Source of the DNA: Marsupella aquatica
Taxonomy: Eukaryota > Marchantiophyta
Assembly (NCBI GenBank): GCA_973895155.1
Contig: OZ316891.1
Span: 5,704,001 to 5,768,000 of the forward strand
DNA: 64,000 nucleotides
Direction of reading: 5' to 3'
The notes under the pieces: model-generated
The model's database searches: none
What the model was told of the DNA's origin: nothing
Seen by the model: the letters and a program-made list of their open reading frames with translations, nothing else
Made by a program: the position numbers and the translations under genes
Shown: positions 23,546-35,594 of the stretch, in pieces
Layout: each line of letters starts with the position of its first letter
How positions within the stretch are numbered: position 1 is the first letter of the stretch

Positions 23546-26500
23546 CTAAAACGACATTGGGACTCCACCACTGTTTAGATAGGAAAGGCCAGCAACAAGG
23601 CCAGCTAACGTTGCACTATTGTATGTTCCTGCCTCGTTCTGTCCGGTGTTTGTTCTGTTATCCTGGAATGTGCGATCATCTTCAGCTGGGCCCCCAACCA
23701 GTCCTCCAGAAGCAACATTTGGGTTGGGACTTCCACTACTGAGCCATTCAAATCCGGTCTTACAATCATACTGCACACCATCCACTGGAATTGAGGCACC
23801 CCTATGGTGGAGGAACTTGGAATATGTGTTTCCATATCCCACCAAGTAGCTTCTCTTGATTGGATTGTTTCCCAGGAGATAATCAACCTGAAATTTCACC
23901 GACCATTCTCAATAACAGATGCCAAGTGTTCACGAAGCTCAGATAGAAGAAGTGCAAACTAAACACACTTACTAAAGAGCATGTCATCGCAAACATGTAC
24001 GTCAGGGGTACATTTCGAAACATTCTTTGAAGCGGTATAAAAGGTATGGAAGCTCATACCCGAAGCCTTGCAATGATCTAAGATGAGGAGACATAAAAAA
24101 ATTCACTTTGCTGAAGATTTGGAACTCTCCCACCGAAAGTAATTGAGGTTCGAACAGCAACTCACCTGGGTAAATGCAAAATGTCGGAGTTGATCCGGAG
24201 CATAGTTATATCCACTACAGGTCAGTTGACTGTTCGCAGCGAGAAGATAGTCACTGTAGACGAGTGCCAGAAATGCGGCATTCACAGTCTCTATTGACGT
24301 ACTCCATGCTGTGACCCATATCATGCCCCCTGCAGTCATTTCATTCAGCATTAGAGTAATGCATCTGTTGCTTGAACATTAACGAGAGAACATACAGCGC
24401 AACTCAATCCTTCGTCGTGGCATCGGTACTATGAGGATAATGATCACATGCTAATGATTATGATGTATCAAGGATCAATTTGCATAATTGGAATATAAGC
24501 GAATCCGGAGGTCATGGCATTTGTCTACAGAATCTCACCTTTAGAACGGTCAAGTGTGGCTGATGGAGAGTTCGGTAAAAGTGCACACATTAACTTATCT
24601 GCAGTTGACTTGTAACTAGAAAGCTCGGTTGCACCAACATTTCCACCTGGAGGGCTCAACAACTTATTTCTTGATAGTAGGACCTGTAGGAAATAAGTGC
24701 AAATAAAGTTTTAAAAGTTACACTTCCTTCCCGTGTTCTAGACACTGTAAGGGTTCTGGACGTCAGCTCAGCGGCGGACAATGTTCGTTACACTACATGA
24801 CCATAGTCAGCATAGCCTTAATTTTGAGAATATGGACACGGTTCACCTCGTTAGTCAGTATTCCAATGCATCTCTTAAATGATTGTACAAGAAGAAGGAA
24901 TACAAGTATCATTTATAAGCCCTACCAATCTTTACGATGACCCTCCAAGCGGTGGTCCATTAGAATGGGAGAAAGTCGGGAGAACGACTCTTCTCACAAA
25001 AATCTCAGACTATTCTAACTGCGGTAGGCTGTATAGAAACATTGCAGCACATCAACAACAGTTCAAAAGCCAAAAAACTAACCTGTACACCAGCTCTCTT
25101 GTCATCCCAACTTAGCCACAGCGGGGCCTTGTCAAAAGCAGCATACAGCTGTCCCTGACTACCTGTAACATAATTCATGAAGGTGGTCTCCCCAGTCGCT
25201 TGATATAGCCATGCGGCTGCCCACAAAAGATCGTCCTCAAACCCAGTTGAGTTGTAGAAGTTTGCAGCATCTGGGAAGCTATCAGTGTACAATCCTTGAT
25301 AGGTATCGGCGAAATTAAACAAATCTCTAGAATGGCTGAGTAATAGGCCAGCATACGTGGTGTTCATGTAAGCGCTGCTCTTCTTAAATACAATTGAAGC
25401 GGCAGCTAGAGCTGCAGCTGCTTCACCAGCAACGTCACTTCCGGGATGTGTGGCATCAACTTTCGACGATGGTCTTGTTTGATTCACGTCCTCTGCTCTC
25501 TGCCAGCACACATGGTCTACTTGCGGATCGCCAACCTGCAAGTGATCATCCAGATCGGCAAGAGAATATTAGCACACTGCATTTGCAGCCTATTCCATCT
25601 AGTGTATCCCTAGTTTGATTGCTTGTTTGTGTTTTTAGTGAATTTGCTCGACAGCTTATTTCCCATAATCTGGAGGGAGGGCAACGCCTTCGGTCTCTGG
25701 AGCCGGAAGCTTATTCCCATGACAGGCGCTCTGGCCAGAACCTCACCATACTCAAGTTCTATTCCTCACAAGGGAGATGTCCCACGAGATGCTGCTGCGC
25801 TAGTTATCATTTCGTGTACTACCAACGGCATTTCTTCGTCAGTATTCGTATTTGCAGTCCGGAAGGGATGTGCTTCGTTCTCAATCAAATGAATGGAGTC
25901 GATCTCAATTTGTGTGACTGGGTGCACGTATCAAAGTGTCCCCGTACAAACTTTCGGAATTGACCTCAAGGAGAACAGAGGACTGTTAGGACTAGTTATG
26001 ACTTAGATGGGTGACTTGGAGCAAACCATGGGCTGCGAGCTGCAAAATGACTCATGGGACAAACAACGCCCAGTCTTATGAGGACGAGAAGAGAGATGGA
26101 GTTTCTTACTTGGAAGTAGTACACGTCCGGTTTGGGGTGAGCTTTGATAAGGTAATCTGTGATCCACTTGATTCTGTCGACGGCCTCGGTCAGTTGATTC
26201 TGAGATTGCATTTGGGGTCCGTACTCAAGCACACCCCAAGACAGGATAGTTGCCGTGTATGCCATTGGCAACCCGAATTTGATGTGATCACCAGCATCGT
26301 AAAGACCTCCGGTGAGGTCCAGACCCACGTCTGACCCATCTTGAAGGCAGGAACTTCCCCTCCACTTAATCGGAAAGTTAGCCGGTAGCTTGCCCGCTGC
26401 TCGACACAATCATGTAGAAAGAACAAATTAAATCAAATCATAAAAACAGCTTAACAAATTCATCAAACGCGATGGAGCTCTCCTGATCCAAGATTGAGTA

Positions 26501-27292
26501 GTGACTGACAACAAGGCTTGGTACAGTGGTGCAGACAGCTGGTTCTCTCAATGGGTTGAATTGACGATGAGAATGAATCAGATATCCCCTCAGCGAGAAG
26601 AGAGAAAGAGCGCGTTGGTGAGAAACATCGGCTCTGGGTCCGCAAATGAAGGCAATCTACGAAAAGCAATAGAACCCAGAAAATGCAGACCGGGAAATTC
26701 CGAGCCCCGGTAGGGAAGACACTACAAGAGGTTGGAGATGTATCGAAAGCTGCGTTACACAGTCCAGGTCCAGGATGGTCCTCAACGATGTAAGGAGCCC
26801 TGCTTCATGGGAAGGACCATTGCGGCTCACTTGCAAGACGAAAGAACAGGAAAAGATTCAAGAGACGGGAATGCCTTTACATTTTGGGCGAGCAGGAACT
26901 GTAGTGAGAGCGATAACGCATTGCTGAACGTCTAGTTATGGGTGGTGATAGGAAACTGGAATGGGAAGGATCATTGGGGATCACTTGCAGAAGATGGAAG
27001 AACACATATAGATTCAAGAGACGGGAATGCCTTTACATTTTTGGGAGTTCAGAAACTGAAGTGAGAGGGATAACGCATTGCCGAACACGTAGTTGTTGGT
27101 GGTGATAGGCACGGGACCGTAGCCAGAATTCGAGCCTCCTCCACCATGGCTTTTCTTGTGTGTAGCTATATAGATTCCGTAGGCAGCTCCTCCTACACCT
27201 CCCAACAGGAGCACCGTCCAGAAAATCCACCGAAAGACCCGTAGACAGCTCCATGACGGCTTCTCATTCCCCCAATCATCATAGGTCACCAT
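23546..27292 (-). CDS. Membrane-anchored GH9 endo-beta-1,4-glucanase (GH9B, endoglucanase-10 type)
   Basis: Six exons on the minus strand: 27292-27037, 26396-26110, 25535-25083, 24683-24539, 24329-24166, 23887-23546. All joins have GT-AG ends and consistent phase, giving 548 residues. An N-terminal cytosolic tail (MVTYDDWGNEKPSW) precedes one transmembrane helix (residues about 23-43, IFWTVLLLGGVGGAAYGIYI). The GH9 domain follows: GLYDAGDHIKFGLPM (catalytic Asp region), QVGDPQVDHVCW, HHRGASIP (GH9 signature) and QNEAGTYNSA carrying the proton-donor Glu. The order matches my memory of Arabidopsis endoglucanase 10 (At1g75680), a type II membrane glucanase that trims cell-wall glucans. No C-terminal CBM49 is present. 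Many open-frame starts further upstream lack an ATG; 27292 is the first in frame. The exon 1 end is duplicated inside intron 1. Confidence 0.9.
26806..27107 (-). repeat. Partial tandem duplication covering the 3' end of GH9 exon 1 and its splice donor
   Basis: About 150 bp from 26954-27107 (exon 1 end, donor and start of intron 1) recurs diverged at about 26806-26951. The extra copy still encodes NALSLSLQFL on the minus strand followed by a GTAAAG donor, but has lost one A before the donor, which changes the phase. Confidence 0.65.
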
Positions 27293-29198
27293 ATCTCTCC
27301 CCTTCCGCCTCACAACAGGAGCAAAATGTGGACTAACAGACGAGAGCAAAGTGTCTCTAGTTTCCGATCACTTGACACCCCATTGCCTAACTATGCATTA
27401 CTCCCGTGATGCTCCTTCCCTCGGCCCGCAGACCGATAACACCTGCTCTTTGCCCCTGTCCTCGCCAGCATTCCTGTTTGTTACCTGTGAGAAATGCTGC
27501 CAATCTACCCACGGAGACCGCGTCAAACTCCTCAGTTAAAGTTCCCCAGATCCGTGTCGATGAATCCAAGGGCACTGTTTCCTCGGTCAAGTGACGCTCC
27601 TTTCTTGCCTGCTTCAAATCACGACGACGTTCCCCAGTTCAAAGATTTCAGTTCAGTGGATTCTGTTTGCCTCAAAATGTCGCCAGACACCTGAAATCAG
27701 ACGACCCTCCCTCTACGGCACGTTCCACACCGGTTCTTGCACACCTTCTCTCGCTTCTCCGCTGCAATGCTGTAAAGATCCACGCTTCCTTTCCTCAAAA
27801 TCTTCCGGGCAATGCCTACCGAGAGCTGATGAAACTCCTCAGCACACAACAGAGTACGGGAGCAAAGGCACCTCGGTGAGGCAGAAACTGTACCACCACT
27901 CTGAAAAAGCAAGCTTCCCTTCACCCTTCTTACCTGTACACCGACCAGACGCACGCACTAGAGTACCTCATTTCCTGCGGCCGAGGTCCTCTCTCACAAT
28001 CTAGCACCTGCAGAGAGGGGTACGGTAACAAACACCCCCACATTCCATGTTACCCCACTGTGCCCACTGCAATCTACCAATGACATCCCTGCAAAGGCTC
28101 CAACGATAAAATTGTACAAACCCACTGGAAGGACGGATAGGATTCACACTTCAGAGGTACTCTTGACTCCAGCAGTCCAGCAGCTCGGCAGCAAATGGGT
28201 GCCAAACTGTAATGGCAGAGACTGCTGTTATTATTACACTTTCCAGGAAATTTAACCGCTCTCGAAAATCCGATTGATGACCCTAAAGGCGGCAGGCAGT
28301 GAGTCATTCTGTCTGACGTGCCTCCTGATTCACTTCCTGGCCATCCAATTTAGCTGACAATGCGGATGCTTTTTACTCTCTTAGTCTCTTGTCATCAAAT
28401 TTTCTCGAAACAAAAATAGGAAATTAGGAACCTTTGCTTTGCGGCATTGATTGGAGACAATCAAACTTGACAGCTCCCCAAGGACAAAAATGATGCCCAA
28501 TCAGTTCCAGCTGAGCTCCTTCCTGCCCTCTCCCCCTCTCGCTCGCTCCTCTCATGATTGAATCATGGACCTCGAATTGGTCCCCACCAACGGACCAACA
28601 AGCCTTCGCTTTGAACGGATCTCTGCTTCTCCAGTCTCCACCTCTCCCTCTCTGGTCTGCTCTCCTGACCAATTCTTCAGTCTCCCTCTCTCTTCCATTC
28701 AACCCATTCAGTGCAGCTCTGTGTCCTCTTGTGACAATGTGACATTCTGCTGCTGATTCACAGAATTTATGGCGTCACAGGATCTCAATAAATGGAACAT
28801 AGATTCGGAGTGATTCTTGCCAGAATGCCAGTGCACTTTCCCAAAGTCAAGGCAGCGTGTACTGTACAACTTACTGAAGGAATGATGGTGGACGGTGGTG
28901 TTAAAAAGCAAATTAAAAAAAGCCAAGAAAGATGGTGGACTCAGGTTGGCTTTACAAGATATTGGGGCGAGCGTGATTTATTTTCACCAAACTAAACTTG
29001 ATGGGGCCAGCATAGCTTTTGAGGGTTTTATTTCTACCTTGCAATTCTGGTGCGCCTCTTACCGTTGATGGGAGGACTATCCCAAATACTGCAGGCCAGC
29101 ATATTTTCTAAGGATTTTACTTTTCCTCCAGAGTGGAGAATGTACTACAGTGAGTGAAGGAGAAGATGCTCAAAAGATTCTCTATTTAATTATTTTCC

Positions 29199-29380
29199 TG
29201 ACCATCAGATCTCCCTAGATTTAAGGCTGACTGTTAGAGTCTAGGTGATGGGGCCTGGGATTAATTGGAACACTGGCTAATGAGACAAGCAAAATAATAG
29301 CTATTTTTGGCCAAAAGTGGAGAAAGATTTTTGGGGAGGTGCAATTTAGCCAATTTTTGCCACTAAAAAAACACTGCTGC
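29199..29380 (+). repeat. Dispersed repeat family 1, copy 2
   Basis: TGACCATCAGATCTCCCTAG then GTCTAGGTGATGGGGCCTGG and a tail including CAATTTAGCC and CCACTAAAAAAACAC. The next copy starts 320 bp downstream. Confidence 0.65.
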
Positions 29381-29518
29381 ATACTGGGCACCCGATCTAT
29401 TCACCTAAATGATTAAGATCGTATAACACTGTAACTACAATCCTTGCGCACAGCTCTGGAACAAAAGGTGACGAAGATACGAGGAAAAATTCTCACTTAA
29501 TTCTTCAAGATTTATTTG

Positions 29519-29685
29519 TGACCATCAGATCTCCCTAGATTTAAGGGTAAAGGTTGGATTTTGGCTTATGGGGTCTGTGGCTATATGGGAAACTGATTAC
29601 TGATCTAGTGAATTTTGCCAACAGTAATAATACATTTTAAAGAAGGGAAATCTAGGGAATTTAGCCACTAAAAACAACACCAAGG
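29519..29685 (+). repeat. Dispersed repeat family 1, copy 3
   Basis: The first 20 bases (TGACCATCAGATCTCCCTAG) are identical to copy 2, followed by TTTTGGCTTATGGGGTCTGT and a tail with GAATTTAGCCACTAAAAA. Confidence 0.65.
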
Positions 29686-29830
29686 GTGATGTTAAAAATA
29701 ATGAATCACAGAGATTGTGGGCGGTGACTATACAAGAGAAAATGAAGCTTGGATGGACCAAGCGACTGAACAGGGAGTTCTTGGTGGATTGTGCCTTGCC
29801 GAGTGTTAGACATGAATGAACTAGGACTGT

Positions 29831-29840
29831 TTTCCTTACA
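29831..29840 (+). repeat. MULE target-site duplication, left
   Basis: TTTCCTTACA directly precedes the left terminal inverted repeat and is repeated exactly at 36642-36651 after the right one. Ten bases fits the 8-11 bp duplications of Mutator-like elements. Confidence 0.9.
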
Positions 29841-29933
29841 CAGCTTTTAACTACATTGCCACTAAAGATGTGACTTATTAGGATACCGCCACTGTTTTTT
29901 CAATATTTATAATACTGCCACTGTTTTCGTATC
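29841..29933 (+). repeat. MULE left terminal inverted repeat
   Basis: Matches the reverse complement of 36551-36641 with about eight mismatches and one single-base indel. It contains ACATTGCCACTAAAGATGTG and two GCCACTGTTTT motifs separated by an AATATTTATAATACT spacer. Confidence 0.92.
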
Positions 29934-31686
29934 TGGTTACTTGGGTTTAGACGAGTTAACCCAAGTTTGACGTGTCTCATCCTCGTAGGCTGAATAGTCC
30001 GTCAAGTCTATTAGGCTTCCGTCCACTCTTTTGCTTGACTCTCCCTCTTGGACTGCGCGCGCAAGGCATTTGGCAGTGACAAATGCAACCTCGACTGTTC
30101 ATCCATAGTCGACACTATGGAGAGACGTTTGAACACGAGTTTGAAATAGAAACGCCCTAGTAGTCTTGGAATCCCACTTTCAATAAGCATAGCCTGAGAT
30201 AGAATGTCGATGTTTGGGCAAGAATGTGATGAAACCTGCAGTCGCTACAAACAGGAGCAGAGTCTCGAGTTCATAAGCTCTTTTTATCATGATTGTTACT
30301 TCTTGTCGTCGGCCCGCAAATGCGCCCTAGTAATTAATGAACGACTATGACTTTGCTTCATTTTTTTTACAAAGTGAGCTACATTCGGTGTTGACGGTAT
30401 GCACAATCATCCATGAGTATCTTGTCTCTCAGGTTTCGCTATCGTTGGGGGGAACTTTTCAGCTCCATTCGGATTCAGTCGTTGCCTCAAAAAATTGGCT
30501 AAAACTCCCTGAGTTTTCATGAGAGTTTCCAGCCCGTTTCATGAATCCATGTTCATTCTGGAAGGACTGTTGCTGATCCAAAGATATTAATCGGCATTAG
30601 AGGCACTCTAGAAGGAAGTACCTGATACTGCTGCTGGTCGCACTTTGGAGAGAGATACATTCATTCTGGAAGGACGACTACTCATCAGGAGCTATTTTCA
30701 GCAAAGGCACTTTGGAACGTGCTCTGGAAGGAATAAGCTGATGTTGCTGATGCTGCTGATCGCTATGTAATCTGAGAGATACCTCGTGGACCAATGAAAT
30801 TGGGATTACAGGTGAATCTATTAGAAGCTTATATACCATTCTCAAAGCTCACAGCCAAACTTAGGTGAGACAGATTGTAGTGATCGATAGAGACATCAAG
30901 ACCAGTGGAAGAGAAAGGTATTTTTGGCATTCTAAATTTTTACCGATGGAGCCCACAATTTTGACAGTGGCTTGAGCTCCACCGTCAATCTGGCATTGGA
31001 TATCTAATTACAAAAAGAAGTGATCGACATTCAGTTTACAAGCTTCCTGGATCCAGTGGAAGATGGCCCCGATTTTCCATTGGAGAATCTCAGGATCCAA
31101 AGTCACTCCAAGTACACATGTGCTCGAGTTCAATGAGCTCAATTGAACATACTAGTTTTGGAGTCTACTCTTTACACTGTCTCCTTGTCTTCTTACGTAC
31201 CAGAGATCCGATTGGGGAGAAACGTACAAATTCACTATTCATATTTAACTTGCTCATTAAACTTATGCTTGTGGGAAATTATGCTTCTGGTAGTAACCAA
31301 TTCCATGCTCTTTGAACTGAAGACATACATTGTGGGCATTATTCTTTCCTTGCAGATTTTGTCAACGACAGCAGTTTGGTTGTGACCAGTGCAGCAGGCG
31401 AGGCAGCAGGCTGTGTTTGGGGACCAACCCAGTACAAAATATTTGTTTTTTTTATTATTGGTTTTCATTCAGTGCATTCCTTTCCATCTACAAATAGAGC
31501 ATGGTCACTGTTCTAGTAGGTCTCGTAGTTTATAAGACACTACCAGACCATGTATGTGTTCTGAAGTGAAATTGTGCATTTTATATTCCATGCTCAAATT
31601 ATGTTTGCCATTTATTATGGCCTCAGTTGTGACATTACCCTGTTGAACTGTATGCAGACTGCATTTTGCATGAACATATTGGAGTC
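29934..31686. other. MULE left internal non-coding region
   Basis: About 1.75 kb between the left inverted repeat and the transposase start; presumably holds its promoter and 5' UTR. No coding exon is identified, although TATGCAG at 31651-31657 could be a 3' splice site of a 5' leader intron. Confidence 0.4.
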
Positions 31687-33750
31687 ATGGTTCACACTTC
31701 TTTGAAGAGAGGTGACGAATTTGAGAGTTGGCAAGACGTAAGGAGGGCGATTATCAGACATGGGGTGGCAACAGAACGGGTAATTACAACATATAAGAAG
31801 GACCCTTTGCGTTTCCTTGGAAAGTGCAAAATGTGGTGGCATGAAAACCCCACCCAGAAATGTCACTGGTCTATTCGAGTGATTCTGAGCTCCAAGACAG
31901 AAACCATTACTATCACACAATTGAATGATCACCATAGTTGCTGTGCAGCAGACCATTACACTAGGAGGATGCATAATTCGTCTGACTACTTGGCTACTCT
32001 GATTTTTGATATCCTAATCAAAAATAGACAAACCAGAGCTTGCTCTTTGAGGGACACTGCCCAGGCTATTTTGTATCCAGATGTTAGATACCACACAGCA
32101 CATTCAGCCAAGAAGAGAGCTCTTGTAAGGCTAGACGGTGATGAGAAGGAGTCCTTCCATCTCATACCTAGCCATTGTCACCACATTTTAGAGAGGGATC
32201 CAGGGGCTGTGGCAAACTACACAGCACCAAATGGCTCATTTGAAACTTTATTTGTGTGTCCTTCAGCTTCTCAAAGGGCTTATCCACATTGTGGGCCGCT
32301 CATTGCTTTAGACGGCACACACACTAAGTCATCCTATCCTCAGATGTTGTTGGTAGCAACAGTGTTAGATGCTAATAACACTGTCATGATTTTAGCATAT
32401 TGCATGGTTCCATCAGAGAATGAACAGTTTTGGATGAGATTTTTGAAGTGCTTGCATGATGCAATCCCACAGTTGTCTCATAGTAGTACTGTTTTTATTT
32501 CAGACAGAGAGAAGGGGCTGCAAAATGCTGTGGATGAGGTTTTCCCGTTGGCATTCCACGCTTTCTGCACATGGCACTTGGGGAAGAATTTACAAGCCCA
32601 ATCCAGCAAGGCAGCAAGAAAGGCATTTGATGGGCTGGTGTATGCTGTGGATGCGGATCAGTACATGCGAAGGTTAGATCGCATTGAGGAAGAGTACCCA
32701 TCAGCATTTGAGTACATTGTGAAAACTGCTGATCCATCTCATTATTCAAGAGCGTTCCTGCCATATCCCAAGTGATACTTCAGACATCCTGTTGTTGCCT
32801 TCAAGCAGCAACCTCTGTACTGTCATAAATATTGAAGAGCATCCTTCTATTTTGATGTTGTTATTGACATTCTTTGTGATATTAGGTGGGGCCATGAGAC
32901 ATCTCAGCAAGCAGAGAGCACCAATCGAGCACTCAAGAATGAACGGCAGGAAGTTGCCTTCAAGCAGTCCAATTTGATTTGGGATTATATGATGAGACAC
33001 TACTATGAGAAGAGGGCGTTGGCAGAGTCTCTAACTACCCCATTTCCTCCCAATATCATGGGTGTCTTGAGAGATAGACATGAAGAAGCTCTTCAACTTG
33101 TTGCAGATCCATCAAGCCCGACGGAAGTCAGAATCACTGATTCGAGTGGCAGACATTTTTTGGTCAGTTTGGAGCCACTGAAGGAATGTTCCTGTGGTGA
33201 TTGGCAGGATGTTGGGATTCCTTGCATTCATGCTTGGAGAGCTATTACCAGACTGCATCTTCGCCATTACAATTTTGTTTCGCCATTTTATCCTACGGAG
33301 TCATTCAAACAGACGTATTGTGGTAGCATTCCTGCTATTTTGAAAGATGACTTACGCCCTGATGCATGGTGCGGCCCACCTTTGAAGAGGCAAAAGCGAG
33401 GCCGTCCCACTGAGAAACCAAGGCTCAGGTTCCCAGAGGAGGATGGAGTAAGAATGCCCAGGAGCTGTGGTTTTTGTAAGCAAAGGGGCCATGACATTCG
33501 AACTTGTCAACTAAAGAAAGACCAGGTTGGATGTGGGCAGGACAAGGACACAACTGATACTTGTGAGTTAGAAGACTTGGTGAATTCTGAAGATGGAGAG
33601 GACAATGACGATGTTGTTGATATAAACCAATCAGCACCTGTCATGGAGGAGGAGGATGAATGCGGCCCATCTTTAACCTGCCCTTTTGAAATGGGCTCAT
33701 TTAGTGCCCTGCTAGCAAGTTGTTCTGAAGGATTTAGTTTGCAACACTAG
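31687..33750 (+). CDS. MULE transposase (mudrA-like) with DDE core, SWIM and CCHC zinc fingers
   Basis: Two exons, 31687-32771 and 32886-33750, across a 114-bp intron (CCCAA|GTGATA to ATTAG|GTGG). Phase 2 joins as AA+G=Lys, giving 649 residues. Without splicing, the frame would stop at 32773. Domains: an N-terminal WRKY/GCM1-like zinc-binding region (KCKMWWHE...CHWSIRV...HHSC); a MULE transposase core with the catalytic triad in IALDGTHT, VFISDREKG and AESTNRALK, and CTWHLGKNL between; a SWIM finger CSCGDWQDVGIPCIHA; and a zinc knuckle CGFCKQRGHDIRTC, followed by an acidic tail. It cuts element ends at the inverted repeats and acts in the nucleus. The first in-frame ATG is 31687; an extra 5' exon is possible. 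No disabling break is seen. Confidence 0.9.
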
Positions 33751-34478
33751 GCAGATTGTTTCCTATCATTTTCCACATATATACAACTGTTTTCACAGTG
33801 TCACCTGTCCACATTGAATATATCATTGGTGCTGCGCATACTTTCTTTTCTTACTCAAATGTCATGTGATATGTAGACGTGTGAGATGGCCTGAGTTTGC
33901 TTGGGAAAGGCCATGATGTATGTGACAGGCTTGTGGTTGCCCAACCCTTTTTTAAGTCCACAAATTGAGTCTGTTGTGTGAGAGTCCCACTGCAAATAAA
34001 TCCTAAGGAAACAGATGCAAATATCCTTTTAATCCTGTCCACCCTTCTTGATGGATTGATGTCTCGGCTTCTCAAGAGCATTTCAAATTGACCATGAAAT
34101 ATAATGTTGCAGCTCCTTTGTAGGGAAGCATCACACGAATGGAACATATATAAACACAAACTCAAGAAAAACTGTACAATAAGGAGACATAGATGTGTTG
34201 TTGTGCCGTGAAATTCACAGAATTCAGTATTGCACTGTGATATTAATCAGCATTGTAAAAATTACACAGAAAACAAAACAAAAGTATCTCAGGTTTGATT
34301 GAAAAAGACCAGTGAGAATACAGTGCAATAGTAAAAGTTGTCCTGAAGCCACATGGAGAAGCCACATGGATAGCAAAACTCTGGATGAAAATGAGATCCC
34401 CTACGGCTACTCGTAGGTCCAAACTACTGTAACAGCAAAACTGAAGTCCTAAAATTCAGTTCCCTATAAGGCTACCAA
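33751..34478. other. Convergent 3' flanks of the two MULE genes
   Basis: About 0.73 kb separates the two stop codons. AT-rich, no coding sequence; should hold both poly(A) sites. Confidence 0.4.
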
Positions 34479-35594
34479 CTAATTGCCGTAAACCTTAAAG
34501 CTCCCTGGCTGCTCATCAAAATAATGCATAGCCAGTAGATTGGAAATGGTTAATTTCCAATCATCAAGAAACTGAGGCACCCACTTATGAGTGCCAAACA
34601 CAACAAAACCTTTCTTGCCATTAATGGTCTCAAGATAGAACAATTCAGTGATAGAGAGACCATCAGGGTCCTCTCGGAAACAGTAGCAAAGGTCCCCATC
34701 TCGGAATGCCTTCCCTTCTTGTAAAATCTCAGCTGCATTTCCAATGTGGATCTTTTGCTGCTGACCAATCGTGCAATCGTCAAATCGGAGAATGTATGTA
34801 CGCCCAATGTTGCCACTTTCCTCCACTGCCCAAAACTCAAATGGAGTAAGTTGTACCCAGGCCTTGTTCATGTCAAGTCGGGTGGACAGTGCTAGCTTCC
34901 AATTCCACTTTGGATTGGCAAGAAATGTGTGATACTCTGCTATGTAATCTTTCATGGCTTCTGCACTGAAACAACAAGACTCTATGCAATTGGACACTGG
35001 AACCCTGAAAAAAAGCACACACAACAAATGGATAAGAACATTCCCACACTTAACCTTGCAAAATTTGTTGAACAATTGTAGCAAAGAATGCACATTACAC
35101 ACAGTGCATCCGCATCTTGAATCAATCAATGTGAGTTGAAATTTAAATTTTTCACATACATACCTATCCCATGCAGGCCTGAATGCAGGATCAATCCGTT
35201 TACGCAATGATTGCACTATCTCTGTGACTGGATTGAAAACTTTGACCTTGGCAATCTTGCCAAACCTCTTCGAAGATGCAGCAGCCATTTGGGTCTGGTA
35301 CATTAAAAAATCATAGTTGTGGAATGTGAATAATACCACATTGAAAGAAGGTTTCATCCTCTGTACCTGAAGTCCTGAGAATGACAATTCAGGACACTAC
35401 GTCTTGCAAAAATCAAGGAATTACATTCGCTTTTGACCAGTACACATGTACAGCGACCATGAGAAGATGAAATACAATGTAAACACACAGAAAATTACCA
35501 TAGTTGTGAGAACGTTGCGTTGAGGGCTAGATGGAGTTGTTCGACTATGACCTTGCGAGGGGATAATTATCGTGTCTCCCAATATGTTAAACAT
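34479..35594 (-). CDS. Second MULE-borne gene: unrecognised 250-residue protein
   Basis: Three exons on the minus strand: 35594-35499 (ATG|GTAATT), 35294-35164 (TACCAG|ACC to GATAG|GTATGT) and 35004-34479 (TTTTTTTCAG|GGTT). Phases are 0 and 2 and the joined frame is open to the stop, about 250 residues. The N-terminus is basic and Ser-rich (TQMAAASSKRFGKIAKVKVF). The C-terminal two thirds look like a compact alpha/beta domain with many aromatics: NPKWNWKLALSTRLDMN, WVQLTPFEFWAVEE, YILRFDDCTIGQQQ, DLCYCFREDPDGL, GKKGFVVFGTHKWVPQFLDD. I do not recognise the family and see no zinc finger or nuclease triad. Its place inside the element, convergent with the transposase, suggests an accessory role in insertion or regulation like mudrB, or a captured host gene. 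Exon 1 is less certain than exons 2-3. Confidence 0.7.

Larger units (their letters stand above)
27293..29830. other. GH9 upstream region and intergenic DNA
   Basis: Contains the presumed GH9 promoter and 5' UTR (minus strand). Pyrimidine-rich sequence makes many short open frames, none with recognisable content. Two copies of repeat family 1 lie at 29199 and 29519, just left of the MULE. Confidence 0.4.

Noticed and set aside
27014-27349. Longer N-terminus for the GH9 protein starting at 27349
   Set aside because: The codon at 27349 is TTG; the first ATG in frame is at 27292 and gives a normal short cytosolic tail before the membrane helix.
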